From contig JAJEKV010000084.1 of the NCBI GenBank assembly GCA_021234155.1, positions 4,677,093 to 4,741,092 on the forward strand: 64,000 nt of DNA. Reading direction: 5' to 3'. The translations under genes and the position numbers were made by a program. Positions 45,225-56,279 of this stretch are shown piece by piece (within the stretch, counting starts at the first letter, position 1; every line of letters starts with the position of its first letter). The DNA is from Isoetes taiwanensis. Taxonomy: Eukaryota; Streptophyta; Lycopodiopsida; Isoetales; Isoetaceae. A model generated the notes under the pieces. The model saw only the letters and a list, made by a program, of their open reading frames with translations. It was not told where the DNA came from and did not search any database.

Positions 45225-46450
45225 TCATGGACCGTGGATAACACAAGCGTAAGAGGCAATAAGCATCTCTCGCATGGAGCTAGCAGCAACAAACCAGCTT
45301 TTGCCAAAGCCTTGGCCACAACAGTACATGAACCTAATGTGATGAACTGCTTCTATAGAAGTAGCTCCTACTGTGGTGGGGCCTCGCACGAACAATAGGT
45401 CCTGCTCTCCCCATGAAATCCAAAATTTGTGAATGCCTTTGCTGAACCAATTCAATGCAATTAAGTTTTTCCTTTGCTTGTTCAATTGAGATTTCATGCC
45501 TTTCAATTTCTTTTTAGTTGCTTCCCTCGCAAAACCAATGTCTAGCTTAGAAGAGTGCTGCTCTTTATCATGTCTACTCATAACCAAGTCTTCCAACTTG
45601 TACTTCAACACCAAGATAACTTGATTTCCAAAGCAGATCCCGGGACAATTTGTCAAATTCCCTGTTTTGTCTCATCTATTTTCTCGCAGATCTGGCTGCA
45701 GATCTTCGAATAGCATATCCTTTCTACCCTCAATCCGCTTGATGACCTTCAATGCATCCCTCCTTTTTTCTTCCAAAGGCTTCTAATTCATTCAATAGGT
45801 TAGTTTTCCCTCCAACCCATGCTTAAGTAACTGCTTTATTGTGTCAACATCTGATCTAGAATAACCTGTGGCTCTAATATTCTCACCGCAATACAATGTC
45901 CTGCTTTGATAGTTGAGGATTTACCCGCTGTAGGGTCCTCTCAGAACGCCCGAAATGAGGGTTTTGGCAAGATCTTTGGCGGTCCTAGCCACGCCCATCC
46001 AATCAACAAGCCGCCCCTTCAAGTGAAGAGCAAATGCTCGCAAAATAGGTAGAAATATAATGGTTTGTAACCCTGCTTCTTGCCATAAACCAATTCATAA
46101 TATTAAAAAATCATCTTTCCATGCGCTTCGATTCTCCCTTCCTTGAATCCTCGCCTGCTTTTTGAGCTTCACCACATACCTCGCTCATAACCATCTCTAG
46201 GTTGGGTATGTGGGCCTCTCGTGATGTTTATCACGGAGGTCTTTGGCTTGGATCACCTCGTAACCCAAACATAAACTCCTTGAGGTAAAAATCCACCGCC
46301 GGAAGCACCGGCTTCTTGCTTACCGCTGTGGTGATGAGCAAGCACTCATCCGGGGTGTTTTGGGGCCATAGCTAGATGAAGAATTCGTGGATCGAATTCA
46401 AGCAGAAGAAGGCATGGGATAGTGAACGAGAGGCAAACCAAGAAAGAATT
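45225..46450 (-). pseudogene. Coiled-coil/RING-type segment of transposon copy 2
   Basis: This is the degraded homologue of 25000-26213. The minus-strand reading around 45990-46090 (ARAFALHLK-like sequence and a W-K-P block) aligns in order with copy 1's YFARAFALHLKGAEVDWEDV region. The coiled-coil part is at 45450-45800. An open frame at 45225-45656 is what survives. Many stops and indels make it non-functional. Confidence 0.45.
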
Positions 46451-46617
46451 TGGGAAAGAATTTCAAAATCCGATAATTGCGGGTTCAGAGTAGTGGATAG
46501 CCATCATGGCAGTTACTAGCGGATCATGATGACAGTTATTCCAAAAATGTGCATTTTGTACATATGTATATGTACAAAAAGGACTACATTTATAGACACC
46601 CTTTCATGCTTTTACCC

Positions 46618-47081
46618 TGGACAGTGTATGTCATTGTAGGTCTTGGAGGTCAGTCAGTTAAATGTCAGCCAGGTGTGTACCATTTTGACAGCCTAGAAAT
46701 GTACAAGGGCTCCGAGCCTGTCATGAGTTTTGTTGAGGATGCAAACACAAAATTCCCAAGCACCATAAAGCTGTGCCACAAGAAAATTACAAGTTCCCCC
46801 ACTCAGTCTGATTGCTGGTCGTGTGGTCCTGCTATATGTGTCTTTGTAAAGAAAGTTGTGGCTGCAATGCGAGACTTGGACATACTATCCCAATGCAAGA
46901 TGAGTTCGTAAATTTGAAGGTATTACTCATCCAATGTGAGGCCTGATATGTTTGTTGTAGGGTGTACCAATTTCTACTGGCGAGCTGTTGGACACGCACA
47001 GAATGATGATTGATGTTGTGAAGCACAGTTGCTCTAGTAATGAAGCTGAGGTTGACAGATCAATAGATCTTTACTTGTAAT
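46618..47081 (+). pseudogene. C48 (Ulp1-like) protease fragment cut by the transposon end
   Basis: Immediately outside the copy 2 terminus a coding frame reads VYHFDSLEMYKG (Asp of the F-D-S-L motif) and SPTQSDCWSCGPAICVFV (Gln and catalytic Cys). These are the second half of a C48 peptidase domain. A 1-nt frameshift near 46880 leads into MQDEFVNLK|GVPISTGELL with an intron (donor gaag|gtatta, acceptor ttgtag at 46960), ending at TAA 47079-47081. The N-terminal half is missing: the open frame simply runs out of the transposon terminus. The transposon therefore inserted into a different C48-bearing gene or element. Confidence 0.65.
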
Positions 47082-47264
47082 CACATGTTTGTATTATTGT
47101 AACCAAAGAGGTTATTCTTGTAACCTATTCTTTCATTGACACTCTAATGTACATTGTTGTATACTGTTGTATACAATAGACTTTTCTGGCTGACCAGAGC
47201 AACACTCTGGTGGAGTTCAAATCTCCAGAAGAAATTGATGTATTCAAAGATTCATGACAATGTG

Positions 47265-47490
47265 GTGATACATGTCGTGATAGATGTGGTGATGCAAATG
47301 GTGCATGTGGTGAATCATGTGGTGCATGTGGTGAATCATGTGGTGAATCATGTGGTGAATCATAGGTGGCATGTTGGAGCTTACGTGGCATGTTGGAGCC
47401 TAGATGGCATGTTTGAGCCACCTTGGCATGTTGGAGCCTAGGTGGCATATTTGAGCCACCTTGGCATGCTTGAGCCTTTACATGACCTTT
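47265..47490. repeat. GTGGTGAATCAT and TGGCATGTTGGAGCC tandem repeats
   Basis: First comes a run of gtggtgaatcat / gtggtgcat units (47265-47365), then units of ggtggcatgttggagccta alternating with ggcatgtttgagccacc (47365-47480). The first motif recurs at 50020-50075 and 55970-56025. Confidence 0.75.
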
Positions 47491-47653
47491 GTTACATGTT
47501 TGACTTTCATTGACCAACATGTTTGGTGAAGCGTAAGTCAACAATTGAAGTCAACAATCAATTTACACTAGCTAATTATAACTAAAATTACTAAAGAAGT
47601 GCCAAGCCAACATAATATGATTGGTGTCCAAAAAAGAATGGCCATTTCAGGAT

Positions 47654-47657
<4 letters not shown>

Positions 47658-47685
<28 letters not shown>
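47658..47685. repeat. Poly(T) tract
   Basis: A run of about 27 T residues, perhaps the poly(A) tail of a minus-strand retroposed copy or simple slippage. No adjoining retroposon is recognised. Confidence 0.6.
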
Positions 47686-47688
<3 letters not shown>

Positions 47689-47815
47689 AATAAAATTATG
47701 GTCATTACGAGGTAATTATTCGTATCCTACTAAATCATTACGATTAAGATACTAATGGTACGAAATCCTAAAATCGTAGCCTACGAAATTAATTTCACGC
47801 CAGCCTTTATAGGCT

Positions 47816-48274
47816 ATGGTCGTGAGGAAGAAGCATCGTCCAATTCTCCCAAACAGAATGCCGAAGCGCTGCCGCTCTCCTTCTTGCTCTGCTTCCCCTT
47901 CCCCTGGCCCGTTCAAGCGCCGGGCCTTGCTTACCTTGCCTTTGGCAGAGGTCCTAGCCAGTTATGGCATAGGATCATGGGTTATTCCTTTGCAGGATGA
48001 TCATGATGTCGAACTCGAAACCAAATCTGTCCCCAATTCAGAGGAGAGCCCTGAGGAGTACAGCAGCTCCTCTTCTGAAAGCTCTGAATACTCTCTTTTA
48101 GAGCTTTCAGAAAATTCCTCCAATTTTCATTCATCTGATGCAGATTCTTCAGAGGAGGAGGTTGATTCCGAAGACAACATCTGGAGCAAAGAAGAAGAGA
48201 CCAGCGAAGAACAAGACTTGGACAGTGAAGAAGAAATATTTGCAGAATTTCACAATTGGCTGGAGAGTAAGTAG
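47816..48274 (+). CDS. Basic-then-acidic Ser/Glu-rich small protein, unknown
   Basis: 152 codons from 47816, or 137 from the ATG at 47861. The N-terminus is basic (MPKRCRSPSCSASPSPGPFK). A hydrophobic middle follows (LLTLPLAEVLASYGIGSWVI), and the last 90 residues are dominated by Ser, Glu and Asp (SSSSESSEYS; EEEVDSED), ending FHNWLESK. The Ser/Glu blocks look like casein-kinase-2 targets. No family is recognised. A tttataggc element lies about 20 bp upstream. The protein bias is strong enough to suggest a real ORF, but expression is unknown. Confidence 0.4.
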   Translation: MVVRKKHRPILPNRMPKRCRSPSCSASPSPGPFKRRALLTLPLAEVLASYGIGSWVIPLQDDHDVELETKSVPNSEESPEEYSSSSSESSEYSLLELSENSSNFHSSDADSSEEEVDSEDNIWSKEEETSEEQDLDSEEEIFAEFHNWLESK

Positions 48275-48394
48275 CATGCAATTCAATTTTTTGCAATTTT
48301 TTTTACAGGCTTTCCAACTTTCTTTACTTTTCTTATAGATGAAGCTTGAAGTCCCGGAGCTGAGGAAGCCACTGTTTTTTTTTTTTGATCAAGT

Positions 48395-48710
48395 TCAACC
48401 ATAGGCCTTTTGTGCCTTTGTTATTTTTTGAAAAAACAGATACCACAGGCCTTAGTGCCTTTCTTTGATCTCATCCATATGTCTAACAGGCCTTAAGTGC
48501 CTTAAACTTGAAACACAGGCCTTAGTGCCTTGTAATATATGATGGCCTTAGTGCCTTTTTTTAATATATACAGGTCTTGTGCCTTTTTGAAGTCTTCTGT
48601 GTTGTAATATTCTGAAGTATTTTGTTCTGAAGTATTCTGTTTTCTGTTTTAATCAATTGGTTTTGTAATACCTTTATATTATGCCTTCAGTTTAATCCAG
48701 GCCTTGTGCA
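48395..48710. repeat. Dispersed AGGCCTTAGTGCCTT motif array
   Basis: At least seven spaced copies: ataggccttttgtgccttt, acaggccttagtgcctttc, acaggccttaagtgccttaa, acaggccttagtgccttg, atggccttagtgccttt, acaggtcttgtgccttt, and a last partial copy near 48699. Each copy is itself a near-palindrome (AGGC...GCCT), able to form a small hairpin in RNA. Confidence 0.7.
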
Positions 48711-49118
48711 AGTTTAATTCAGTTTAATTCAGTTTAATCCAGTTATACCTTGGAATTCATTCAACATTCAAGTACAAATTTCTGTAACTGAAGCATAAAA
48801 AATGAGAATGCAAAACAGAAACTTCTTTATATTCATAAAAGTACCTATACAATACCCTTTACACAATTGCCACAGTAAGTGGATTTTCCTAATACTTTCG
48901 GTCTATGTGGCATGCTTGAGGTGTGCAATTGTATGCATGCAAACGTCCCTTTCCTCTTCTGCCTCATTCCCAAAATCGTATGCATGCCTACGATTTGCAT
49001 CCCTTTTATTCCCAAAATTCTGCCCTGCAGCTTCATTCCGTCCATTCCGTCCCCATCGTCTATTCCGCCATCTCCTTCACTCCTTCCCCATTCCGTCCAT
49101 CTCCTTCACTTCCGCCAT

Positions 49119-49440
49119 GGCCAAGTTCAAGACTACACTCCGCAGGAATACTATCCCGGCCATTGTGCCTGCTCCTTCGTAGCCAGCACGGTCAGAATCC
49201 GTGTCTTCCTGCGGAGGATCCGTGTCTTCCTCCACCAGAGGAGGCTGCCCGGTTACAGTGGTGGCCAAGTTCACTCCACCAGAGGTGGAGAAGCTCATCA
49301 TGGATGCACAGGCTGTCGCTTCGATGCGGATGCTCGAGTGGGTGCATGCAGGTTATGATGACGAGGAGCGACTCCTCGAAATGAAGATATATGCCTGCGA
49401 GGACGACCTCCATATAGAGCTCACGATGGCCTCCGCCTGA
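49119..49440 (+). pseudogene. Small ORF with one in-frame TAG, unknown
   Basis: From ATG 49119 the frame reads MAKFKTTLRRNTIPAIVPAP, meets TAG at 49182, then continues open in the same frame to 49440 with TPPEVEKLIMDAQAVASMRM and YDDEERLLEMKIYACED. Downstream of the TAG there is also an internal ATG at 49201. Continuity on both sides suggests one ancestral frame. It is high in GC relative to its AT-rich flanks. No family is recognised. Confidence 0.35.
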
Positions 49441-50380
49441 TTAGTTTAGATTTGTATTGTAATCCCTGGTTTCAATTTTTTTGGCAATAGTCCTTGTGAC
49501 TATTCTTTGTAAAGGCTTTTCATTAATGACAGAACTTGTTTTGCAATAGTCCTTGTTTTGCAATAGAACTTGTTTTGCTTTAACTGTTCTCTGAGTTTCC
49601 ACTGTTCTTTCAGTTAGCTGAACTGTTCAGTTAGCTGAACTTTTTGTCATTAATTATAAAATGCAAACAAGGAATTTGAAGGTGCAGAATCTATGATCTG
49701 CACACTAACAAAATATGGTAACCAAATCAAAGAAATAGGAAAATATGAGATGGATGGCTCGGGTTCAAAAGAAATAAAGTTCAAAAAGAAACCTAAAAAG
49801 AAAAACACGTAATTCCCCTCAAGCAAAAGTTAGTGGCCTTGCAAGAATCTTTGCACAAAGCGTAGCTTAATGAATTTTGGCCTCATATCAATTCAGGGGA
49901 CCTAATTTGGGATCCATATATTGCTGTCACCAAAATCAGTCAAGATACTATCAGGAATCTGAGAGCCATTCCATTTTCTGACCGGGTCAAAAAATGGTCA
50001 ATGCCCCTGGCTGATTATGGTGAAATCTGTGGTGAAATCTGTGGTGAAAACTGTGGTGAAGCTGTGGTGATGCAAACGTTGTTTTTATATTTCAAAGGGA
50101 GAAAAATACATATGGAAATCTACCATACCCTAGAATAGTTCATACTTCTTATGAAATGAAGTATGAAGAAAAATCGTGGAAAACTATAACCCCGAGCTTC
50201 TAGTATTATCAAAATGCATTAGAGATATAATAATAGCTGTTTTGAAGAGGTTAATGATGACATACGCTTCTCGGGCCTCAATCGATCCCGCATTGTGAGA
50301 TCTCAGAACTCTTCTTCTTCCAAGTATGTTCAAGATGAGATCAAGTTTTTCTGCTGAATAGTTGGTGAAATCCAAAGAAC
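49441..50380. other. AT-rich stretch with a GTGGTGAAA repeat
   Basis: No gene is supported. Positions 50020-50075 hold ggtgaaatct/gtggtgaaa units related to those at 47265 and 55970. Confidence 0.5.
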
Positions 50381-50381
50381 A

Positions 50382-50660
50382 CTAAAACATGAGCTTCTCA
50401 AGCTTTACCCCCCACTTATGATACAGATTCATAAAGTATTGTCTCAGGTTGTTGTGTCTCCATGCATCTGGCCTGTTGAGCACTTTTTTAATGGCTGAAG
50501 CATGGATCATTTCCTGCTTTAGTTGGATGAATATATCCTCTTCCTCAAGCATGGAGAGAGCTGCGACCTCATCCTCGGAATCATACGCCACCCCCAGATC
50601 CTGGTCGGCTGCACCAGCTCTGTTAAGTCTCCTGACTGCATCTGTGTAAAACAACGTCAT
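50382..50660 (-). CDS. Small acidic ORF, unknown
   Basis: A 92-codon minus-strand frame: VAYDSEDEVAALSMLEEEDI, then LKQEMIHASAIKKVLNRP and NNLRQYFMNLYHKWGVKLE. It is helical-looking and acidic. There is no recognisable family and no supporting splice sites. It is similar in style, though not visibly in sequence, to the other short ORFs of the 47-56 kb region. Confidence 0.3.
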   Translation of the reverse strand: MTLFYTDAVRRLNRAGAADQDLGVAYDSEDEVAALSMLEEEDIFIQLKQEMIHASAIKKVLNRPDAWRHNNLRQYFMNLYHKWGVKLEKLMF

Positions 50661-53600
50661 TAGTAACTAGTAATGGTGCCCAGCGTTGCTGGGCATAAGT
50701 TGAGAGCCTGCAAATTTTTTGAGCCACAATGAAAAAACGCTTAAAAGAAACCTCACTTCTTCATGTTACATAGTGATGCATCGATATTTCTGAGAGAAAG
50801 TGCTCTTCTCCAGTCTCCAGTCGCTCATCTTCTTCAATCTTGTCATAAATGAGTGTTATATAGCATAAGAGGACCCCTAAAGACCACGTCCAAAGAGGCA
50901 AAGTTTTAAAGGATGTGCCTTTCGCCCAAAAAGGGAACAGGATGTGCTTTTTTTACCAAGCGCCTTTTGTGCCTCCCCCTTTTGTTTTATAGAACTATAG
51001 GCTCTCGATTCGAGGGGTCATCCTCACCATCCAAATTAGGGTAAAAGTTGGAACATGTCAATGATGCCACAATATTATCAGCATTGGACTATAGGGGATT
51101 TGTTTTCATGTTGACAAAAAATTAGATCGAATATATAGAAAATATTGTATTATATGTTACATTGCGGGGCTTATATTGAGAGCTTGTAAATATGCTCGCT
51201 TTATAATTCTTATTTTTGTAATTGTCGTGCATATGGTTTGTTTTCCTAGTTTCCTCTACCATATACCTGCATGCTATTTGCATGTGACAGTTTTAGCAAA
51301 TAAAAGTGAGACGCTATTTATGTTTGGACGATATAGCTTATAGAAGGTGCTTTTACATAAAAAAAATTATCCATTACTTTTATGCATGAAACCAATATTC
51401 ATCTCACGGCATCAATAAGATTTTATAACATTGTTATAAGATATTAGAGGTTTATTAGTGTTTCTTTGTCAAGATTAAAGATTTATTAGGCCTTTCTTTG
51501 TCAAGATGATTTTGTAACAGTCTTATGATGTGTTGTAGTTCCATGGCTTTTATTTGTTTTGATTGTTGGTAAATGTTCGGTTTAGAGGTAGTTGTAAACA
51601 TAATGCATAGGAGATATTTTTATGCTTAATTGCTCTTTTTCTTACAACACCTTGAGCACCTTGACCACCGGTGTCAAGAAAGAGCTTTTGGCCAACTCCA
51701 AAGATTACCTCTAGGATAATGAACTTTGGTAACTCTGGCATCCCCTGAGGCCCATTAGAAAAGAAAATCTAGCCACAGAGGCTGCTGTTCCGACATCATT
51801 TCTTGCAACTAACATAAGTGCAGTCAGTGCTATAGTACTTAAAAAAAATGCATTGCTTGATCAAATTCAATTTAAGCAAATCCCATCTGCACAAGAAGTC
51901 GCCCCTGAGAACAACCGCCCATAGTGCTGCTTTCTGCCCATTACATAGAGCTAGTGGTACCGCGCCAATGAAGTACATGCTGCTAGCAGTATCTTGATGG
52001 GAGCTCCCATAGCAGTTCATATCTGATATTGTGGAACAAACAATAGCAGCCTTTAGCCATCATCTATCACTGTAGAAAAATATAATTTTGGAACTCCCAA
52101 GTATAAGACAACAATGCTTGAACAGGACAGCTCATATAATTTGAGAAGTATGCACAAATTAATCTGAGAAGTATGCACAAATTCACGAAAATTATCAATG
52201 TCTGCTTATATGGGGTACATAGATTAGAGTTCTTCTGGCAGTAAGTTCGGAATTTCAATAAAATTAATTGTTACGTTTTGGGTAAATAAGCAAGCCTCCG
52301 CAACATTGTTACAACCTATTGTAATATTGCCATCAACAATCTCTGCAGAATTTCAGTACAACTTACTGGCTGCATTTTTGCATACTCAATGCATAACCTA
52401 GAACAGGTGTAATAGCAGCTTTATGAGGCTTTATGAGAACAGGTATCTTAGGCTTTCTTCTCATCTTCAATCTTCTACTGCCATATTGAGGCCTCATATC
52501 TTCGTTGGCATTGCGTTAGAGCTTTGGAATACTCCTTCAGTTAAGAATCCATACACACTGCTAGTCCCTATAGTTTGCACCATTTGCTCTCAATGGGTTG
52601 ACAGCTTGTAGTATGGCTGAAAATTTTAATGGCTTGCATCGGGCCTGTTTCTTCCGTCTAGACAGAATTATATACAGTAGAAATATTAATTATTGTTATA
52701 TAGTTTCTGGCAATAAGCAAAAGCGCATGTAAAGAAAATAGCAAGAGACTAATTATTGCAAACATGGATAAGAAAGACTTTAGGCAAGGGTAGTATAGTT
52801 TATCTTTACCTCAATGATGCAGGTAGCTTCGGTCTTTGCTAGCGTAGGTGGATATCTGCTTCAGGCTAACAGCAGGGCTGAATTTAAACACTCTGTATAA
52901 ACCAAGCATGATGTTATGAGTAAAGACTATAAAATAAAATAAAAGCACTGTCTACTAACCGCATGGCAGTGTAAGAAAAGGGGTAAAATCGTTTGTTTTT
53001 ACTTGTTTCTCTATAAATGCACTGCTTTTATATGCTAGGCAAAGGATTAACAATAGATGAAGAAAATATGCTCTACAACAAACAGACATGTCAAATAAAA
53101 GCCACTTGCTAATGATAATGGGGAAATCTGGAGGAGAAATTACCCTTATTGTAGCTGCATAATCAATTAACAGCAAGTTAGTTGGAAATTTCAAGACAAA
53201 CTAAAACAAAGATCCAAATATTGTGGCTACGTGTATAAACAATCCCATAAACACTGATCAGTCTTTTAGATCAGTTTTACAGTGACCCAATGATTTACAA
53301 TTTTATGATTGTATTCCCAATTCCCAAAAACTCAATTCTGGAAGTTTTCAGCAAATATGTCCATGTGATAGGATCAGGTTGATATGTCATATGTTTGGCA
53401 AAACATTCAGCTCTATAAAAAATTAAATTGGAAATATTTCAAGCCTATGCAGATGGTTGACACTGGAATGCACTATGTATACTTCCACGTGGTAACATTT
53501 GACAATAACCACAAAGACCAAACAAATTTTAAGGTAACAATGATACGAAAGAGAAAAATATGTATAGTAGAGTAGAAGATGCAGCAGCAGAAGTTGCAGA

Positions 53601-54410
53601 GAATCAGTGGTCAAAGAAGCATACGGATCTGATCAACATTGATGTCTTCTTCAGCGTTAAGCATGGAAAACGAAATAAATTATCTTACGTTCTAGGTTCT
53701 AGGTACGCCAAAGAGCTCAAATGGGAGTCGTCTATAACTTGACCCTCATCTATCAATCTTGATTCCATCGGGTGGATTAAGCACAATCCGTAACAACCGT
53801 AGCTCTAATGCGATCCATATCACGATTAACACTTGCACAAATACTCTATGCACAAATACATTAAACGAAATGCTTGAAATGCGAGTTGTTACCTCAAGTG
53901 GTAGAAACCATTAGCCATGTAGAAGAAGATAGTCACATCTCCATCTTAGCCGCTCCTCGCTTATCTAATCTTCAAAGATGGGGCTCCAAACGATCATGAC
54001 CCAAGGCAAAATACTAAGCCGCGCTGAGAAAATAGGCGATGGTCAGAACAAAAATTGATCCTCTTCCAATTCTGCCCGACCACGCCACTTCTTCGCCCAA
54101 GCTCAAGAGCAAATGTAACGCATATAAAATGATGAGCACATCTCACAAAACGGAAGAAGCAAATATATAAGTTGCGGCAGTCTCTTCTGCGCTTGGAGAG
54201 CTCAGCCGCAAGACGCCTGTAAGGGCAAGACGCCCCGAGCTCGCAGACCGCCCAAAGCTCTACACCGCTGAAACCTAAAAAAAAAAAAGGGATGAGAAGA
54301 GAAGAAATCTTGGCCGCGGTAATGTCGATGGATCTCAGCCGTCCAAATTAGGGCTGGGTCCAACACTTACACTATAACATTATTATATAAGATATAGAAA
54401 TCACATTCTA
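50661..54410. other. AT-rich region without a recognisable gene
   Basis: Only short frames occur. The best is 53450-53742 (plus), with VDTGMHYVYFHVVTFDNN and, after a possible gtaaca donor, LSYVLGSRYAKELKWES. It has no clear family. No tRNA, rRNA or repeat array was seen. Confidence 0.4.
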
Positions 54411-54674
54411 CTACAAAGAAAGGCAACCGCCTATCACTGCCTTGGCTTCTAATTCTTTAAGCCCATCAGGAATTAACCTATGTTTTAAGCCTAGAATACC
54501 TCGGAATTCATGGGTCCTCCACTCCTCTAATATCCGCCTCTGTTCCTGGTTTATTTGCTCCAGTATAGGTCCTACCAGATGCGACTGCATTTGAACTGGC
54601 GAAATTGTTTGTGCTCGTGTTCTCCTTCTGTTTTCTTCCGCCATAGCTGGATTGGGATAAGCCAATGTCTGCAT
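54411..54674 (-). CDS. Small ORF rich in charged residues, unknown
   Basis: Starting from the ATG at 54641 the minus-strand frame reads MAEENRRRTRAQTISPVQMQ, then LEQINQEQRRILEEWRTHEF, then GLKELEAKAVIGGC before a stop. It is a likely coiled coil. The family is not recognised and there is no evidence of expression. Confidence 0.3.
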   Translation of the reverse strand: MQTLAYPNPAMAEENRRRTRAQTISPVQMQSHLVGPILEQINQEQRRILEEWRTHEFRGILGLKHRLIPDGLKELEAKAVIGGCLSL

Positions 54675-54978
54675 GCAAAACTAGATTTAGGGTTTCCCTC
54701 CAATCTTTTCTGCACAGCCAGCTTTTGAATGATTGACCTTGCATTTGATATGACATTTGATGGTGGGTTTCATCATGTGTTTCTCTGTCCCATTATGTTC
54801 ATCCTTAATGTAATTTTTCTGTGTGTCACTTTCACCCTGTCAATTAAACAGTGAAGATTGAAGAGTGAAGATTTATATTAAACATATAAAATGATTACAT
54901 AAGGTTACATTTCAGATTACAAGCGAGGATTTGTATTCAGATTACATGAGAAACAAAACTTTTTATATACACTTGCTT

Positions 54979-55230
54979 TCATTCCTGTGGGTCTATCAAA
55001 AAGAGATCTGGGTCCAGCTCCTCCTCGTCATCTTCTATGATCACCAGATCAGTGGCCACCGGGTCAGCTTGCCAGCCTATTTCATCCCATTCTGGAGGGA
55101 AAGCAAAAAACCATAATGGTGCAAAGGTTACCAAAACGTAATAGCAAATTTTCTCCATGTGCATCCCGCAAGCCCTTGTGATGATAGAACATATCCCCTC
55201 AAGTGAAGGAATTGGTCCTCTCAGAAACAA
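54979..55230 (-). CDS. Small ORF with acidic tail, unknown
   Basis: A minus-strand frame with IPSLEGICSIITRACGMHME, then FAFPPEWDEIGWQADP, ending in IIEDDEEELDPDLFLIDPQE. The folded-looking core plus acidic C-terminus recalls the layout of the ORF at 47816-48274, but no sequence relationship is visible. Confidence 0.3.
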   Translation of the reverse strand: MFLRGPIPSLEGICSIITRACGMHMEKICYYVLVTFAPLWFFAFPPEWDEIGWQADPVATDLVIIEDDEEELDPDLFLIDPQE

Positions 55231-55297
55231 CCTATTATAACAAAAAAGCGTAACCCGCCTAGCGTAAAGGCTTGGTAGCCATTAAGCGTAAAAGGTC

Positions 55298-55699
55298 TCA
55301 ACCTTTGCGCATCCCGGTCAATAGTATGAGGAACGGGCCAAAGATGCCGGTGTGTAAAAATTTCAAGTGGCAAAGAGAGTTAGTTGAGAGGTCCGGGAGG
55401 TCCGGTGTACAATTCATCCTCCCGTGAGAGTTTTCAGCATTTCTGATCATATTCTCATCCAAAGAATAGAGAAATTTCTGTTGCTCGAGGATGTCCATCC
55501 ATTCTCGCATGGCTGAAAATCGACAAAGACGCCTGGGTATTATGGGCTCTTCTTCTCTCGTCACATTGTCCCATTCTCGCACTCCATCGCTTTTGCAAAG
55601 ATCCAAGAGGTGAAGTTGGCCATGTCTCGCTGAAGTAGTCTGCCGTAGTCGTAAACCAGAAACCGCTTCCACCCAATCAGAAATCAAACCGCTTCCCAA
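55298..55699 (-). CDS. 133-codon ORF, unknown
   Basis: A minus-strand frame reading RRLCRFSAMREWMDILEQQK and FLYSLDENMIRNAENSHG. No family is recognised. It lies upstream of, and in the same orientation as, 54979-55230, so both might be exons of one transcript. Evidence is limited to the open frame. Confidence 0.25.
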   Translation of the reverse strand: MGSGLISDWVEAVSGLRLRQTTSARHGQLHLLDLCKSDGVREWDNVTREEEPIIPRRLCRFSAMREWMDILEQQKFLYSLDENMIRNAENSHGRMNCTPDLPDLSTNSLCHLKFLHTGIFGPFLILLTGMRKG

Positions 55700-55964
55700 G
55701 GACCTCCTGTCAGAAATCGTAAGCTGCTCCCCAACTGCTGTAATAAACCGTAAACTCGGCCGGGAGCAAGAAGAATGGCATCTCGCCTTTTGGGTTGCCC
55801 GAGGTCATTAATTTTCGCCATCCCATAATGATTTTTCGCACGGGCCGCCCAAAGGATGATGAGAGGAATTGATGGGACCGAGAGAATTTAAGGAAAAGGA
55901 AAGCATTTCAGTGGAAAAGCTGTTCAGAAGGATCTATCTGTCTCAGGGGAAGAGACAGAAAGTG

Positions 55965-56030
55965 AAACACGTGGTGAAACATGTGGTGAAACACATGTGG
56001 TGAAACATGTGGTGAACCTGGCGCATGTTA
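55965..56030. repeat. GTGGTGAAACA repeat
   Basis: Units of gtggtgaaacatgtggtgaaacacat, the third occurrence of the GTGGTGAA motif in this flank (others at 47265 and 50020). Confidence 0.7.
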
Positions 56031-56279
56031 CATCAGGGACATCAAAATACAATTACATATTACATCAAAAGCAAACATAGTACATTGAAACAAGGGACAT
56101 CAAAATACAATTGAGCATGGAATTGAGTTTCTTATATTATTCCCAAACAAGGCAAGATACAACAACATATATTCAAAATTTCTGAATCATTTCCTAACAT
56201 GTAAGAATGTGTTCAACTATTCTTCATCAGACATGCTATCTTCATCAGATAAAACCTCGGGCAAGTTTTCTAGAATCTT

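Larger units (their letters stand above)
42431..46617 (+). mobile_element. Large TIR transposon, copy 2, right part only
   Basis: The right terminus at 46617 reads GGGTAAAAGCATGAAAGGGT on the complement, matching the termini of copies 1 and 3. The leftward cargo gene is homologous to that of copy 1 in the same order: WFTDAYAKSRR and Ulp1-like exons (42620-43000), linker (43800-44520), GTAC-rich tracts (44640-44800, 44880-45080), coiled coil and RING region (45225-46450). The transposase half is missing: the element begins abruptly where the palindrome's right arm ends. It is more decayed than copy 1. Confidence 0.75.
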
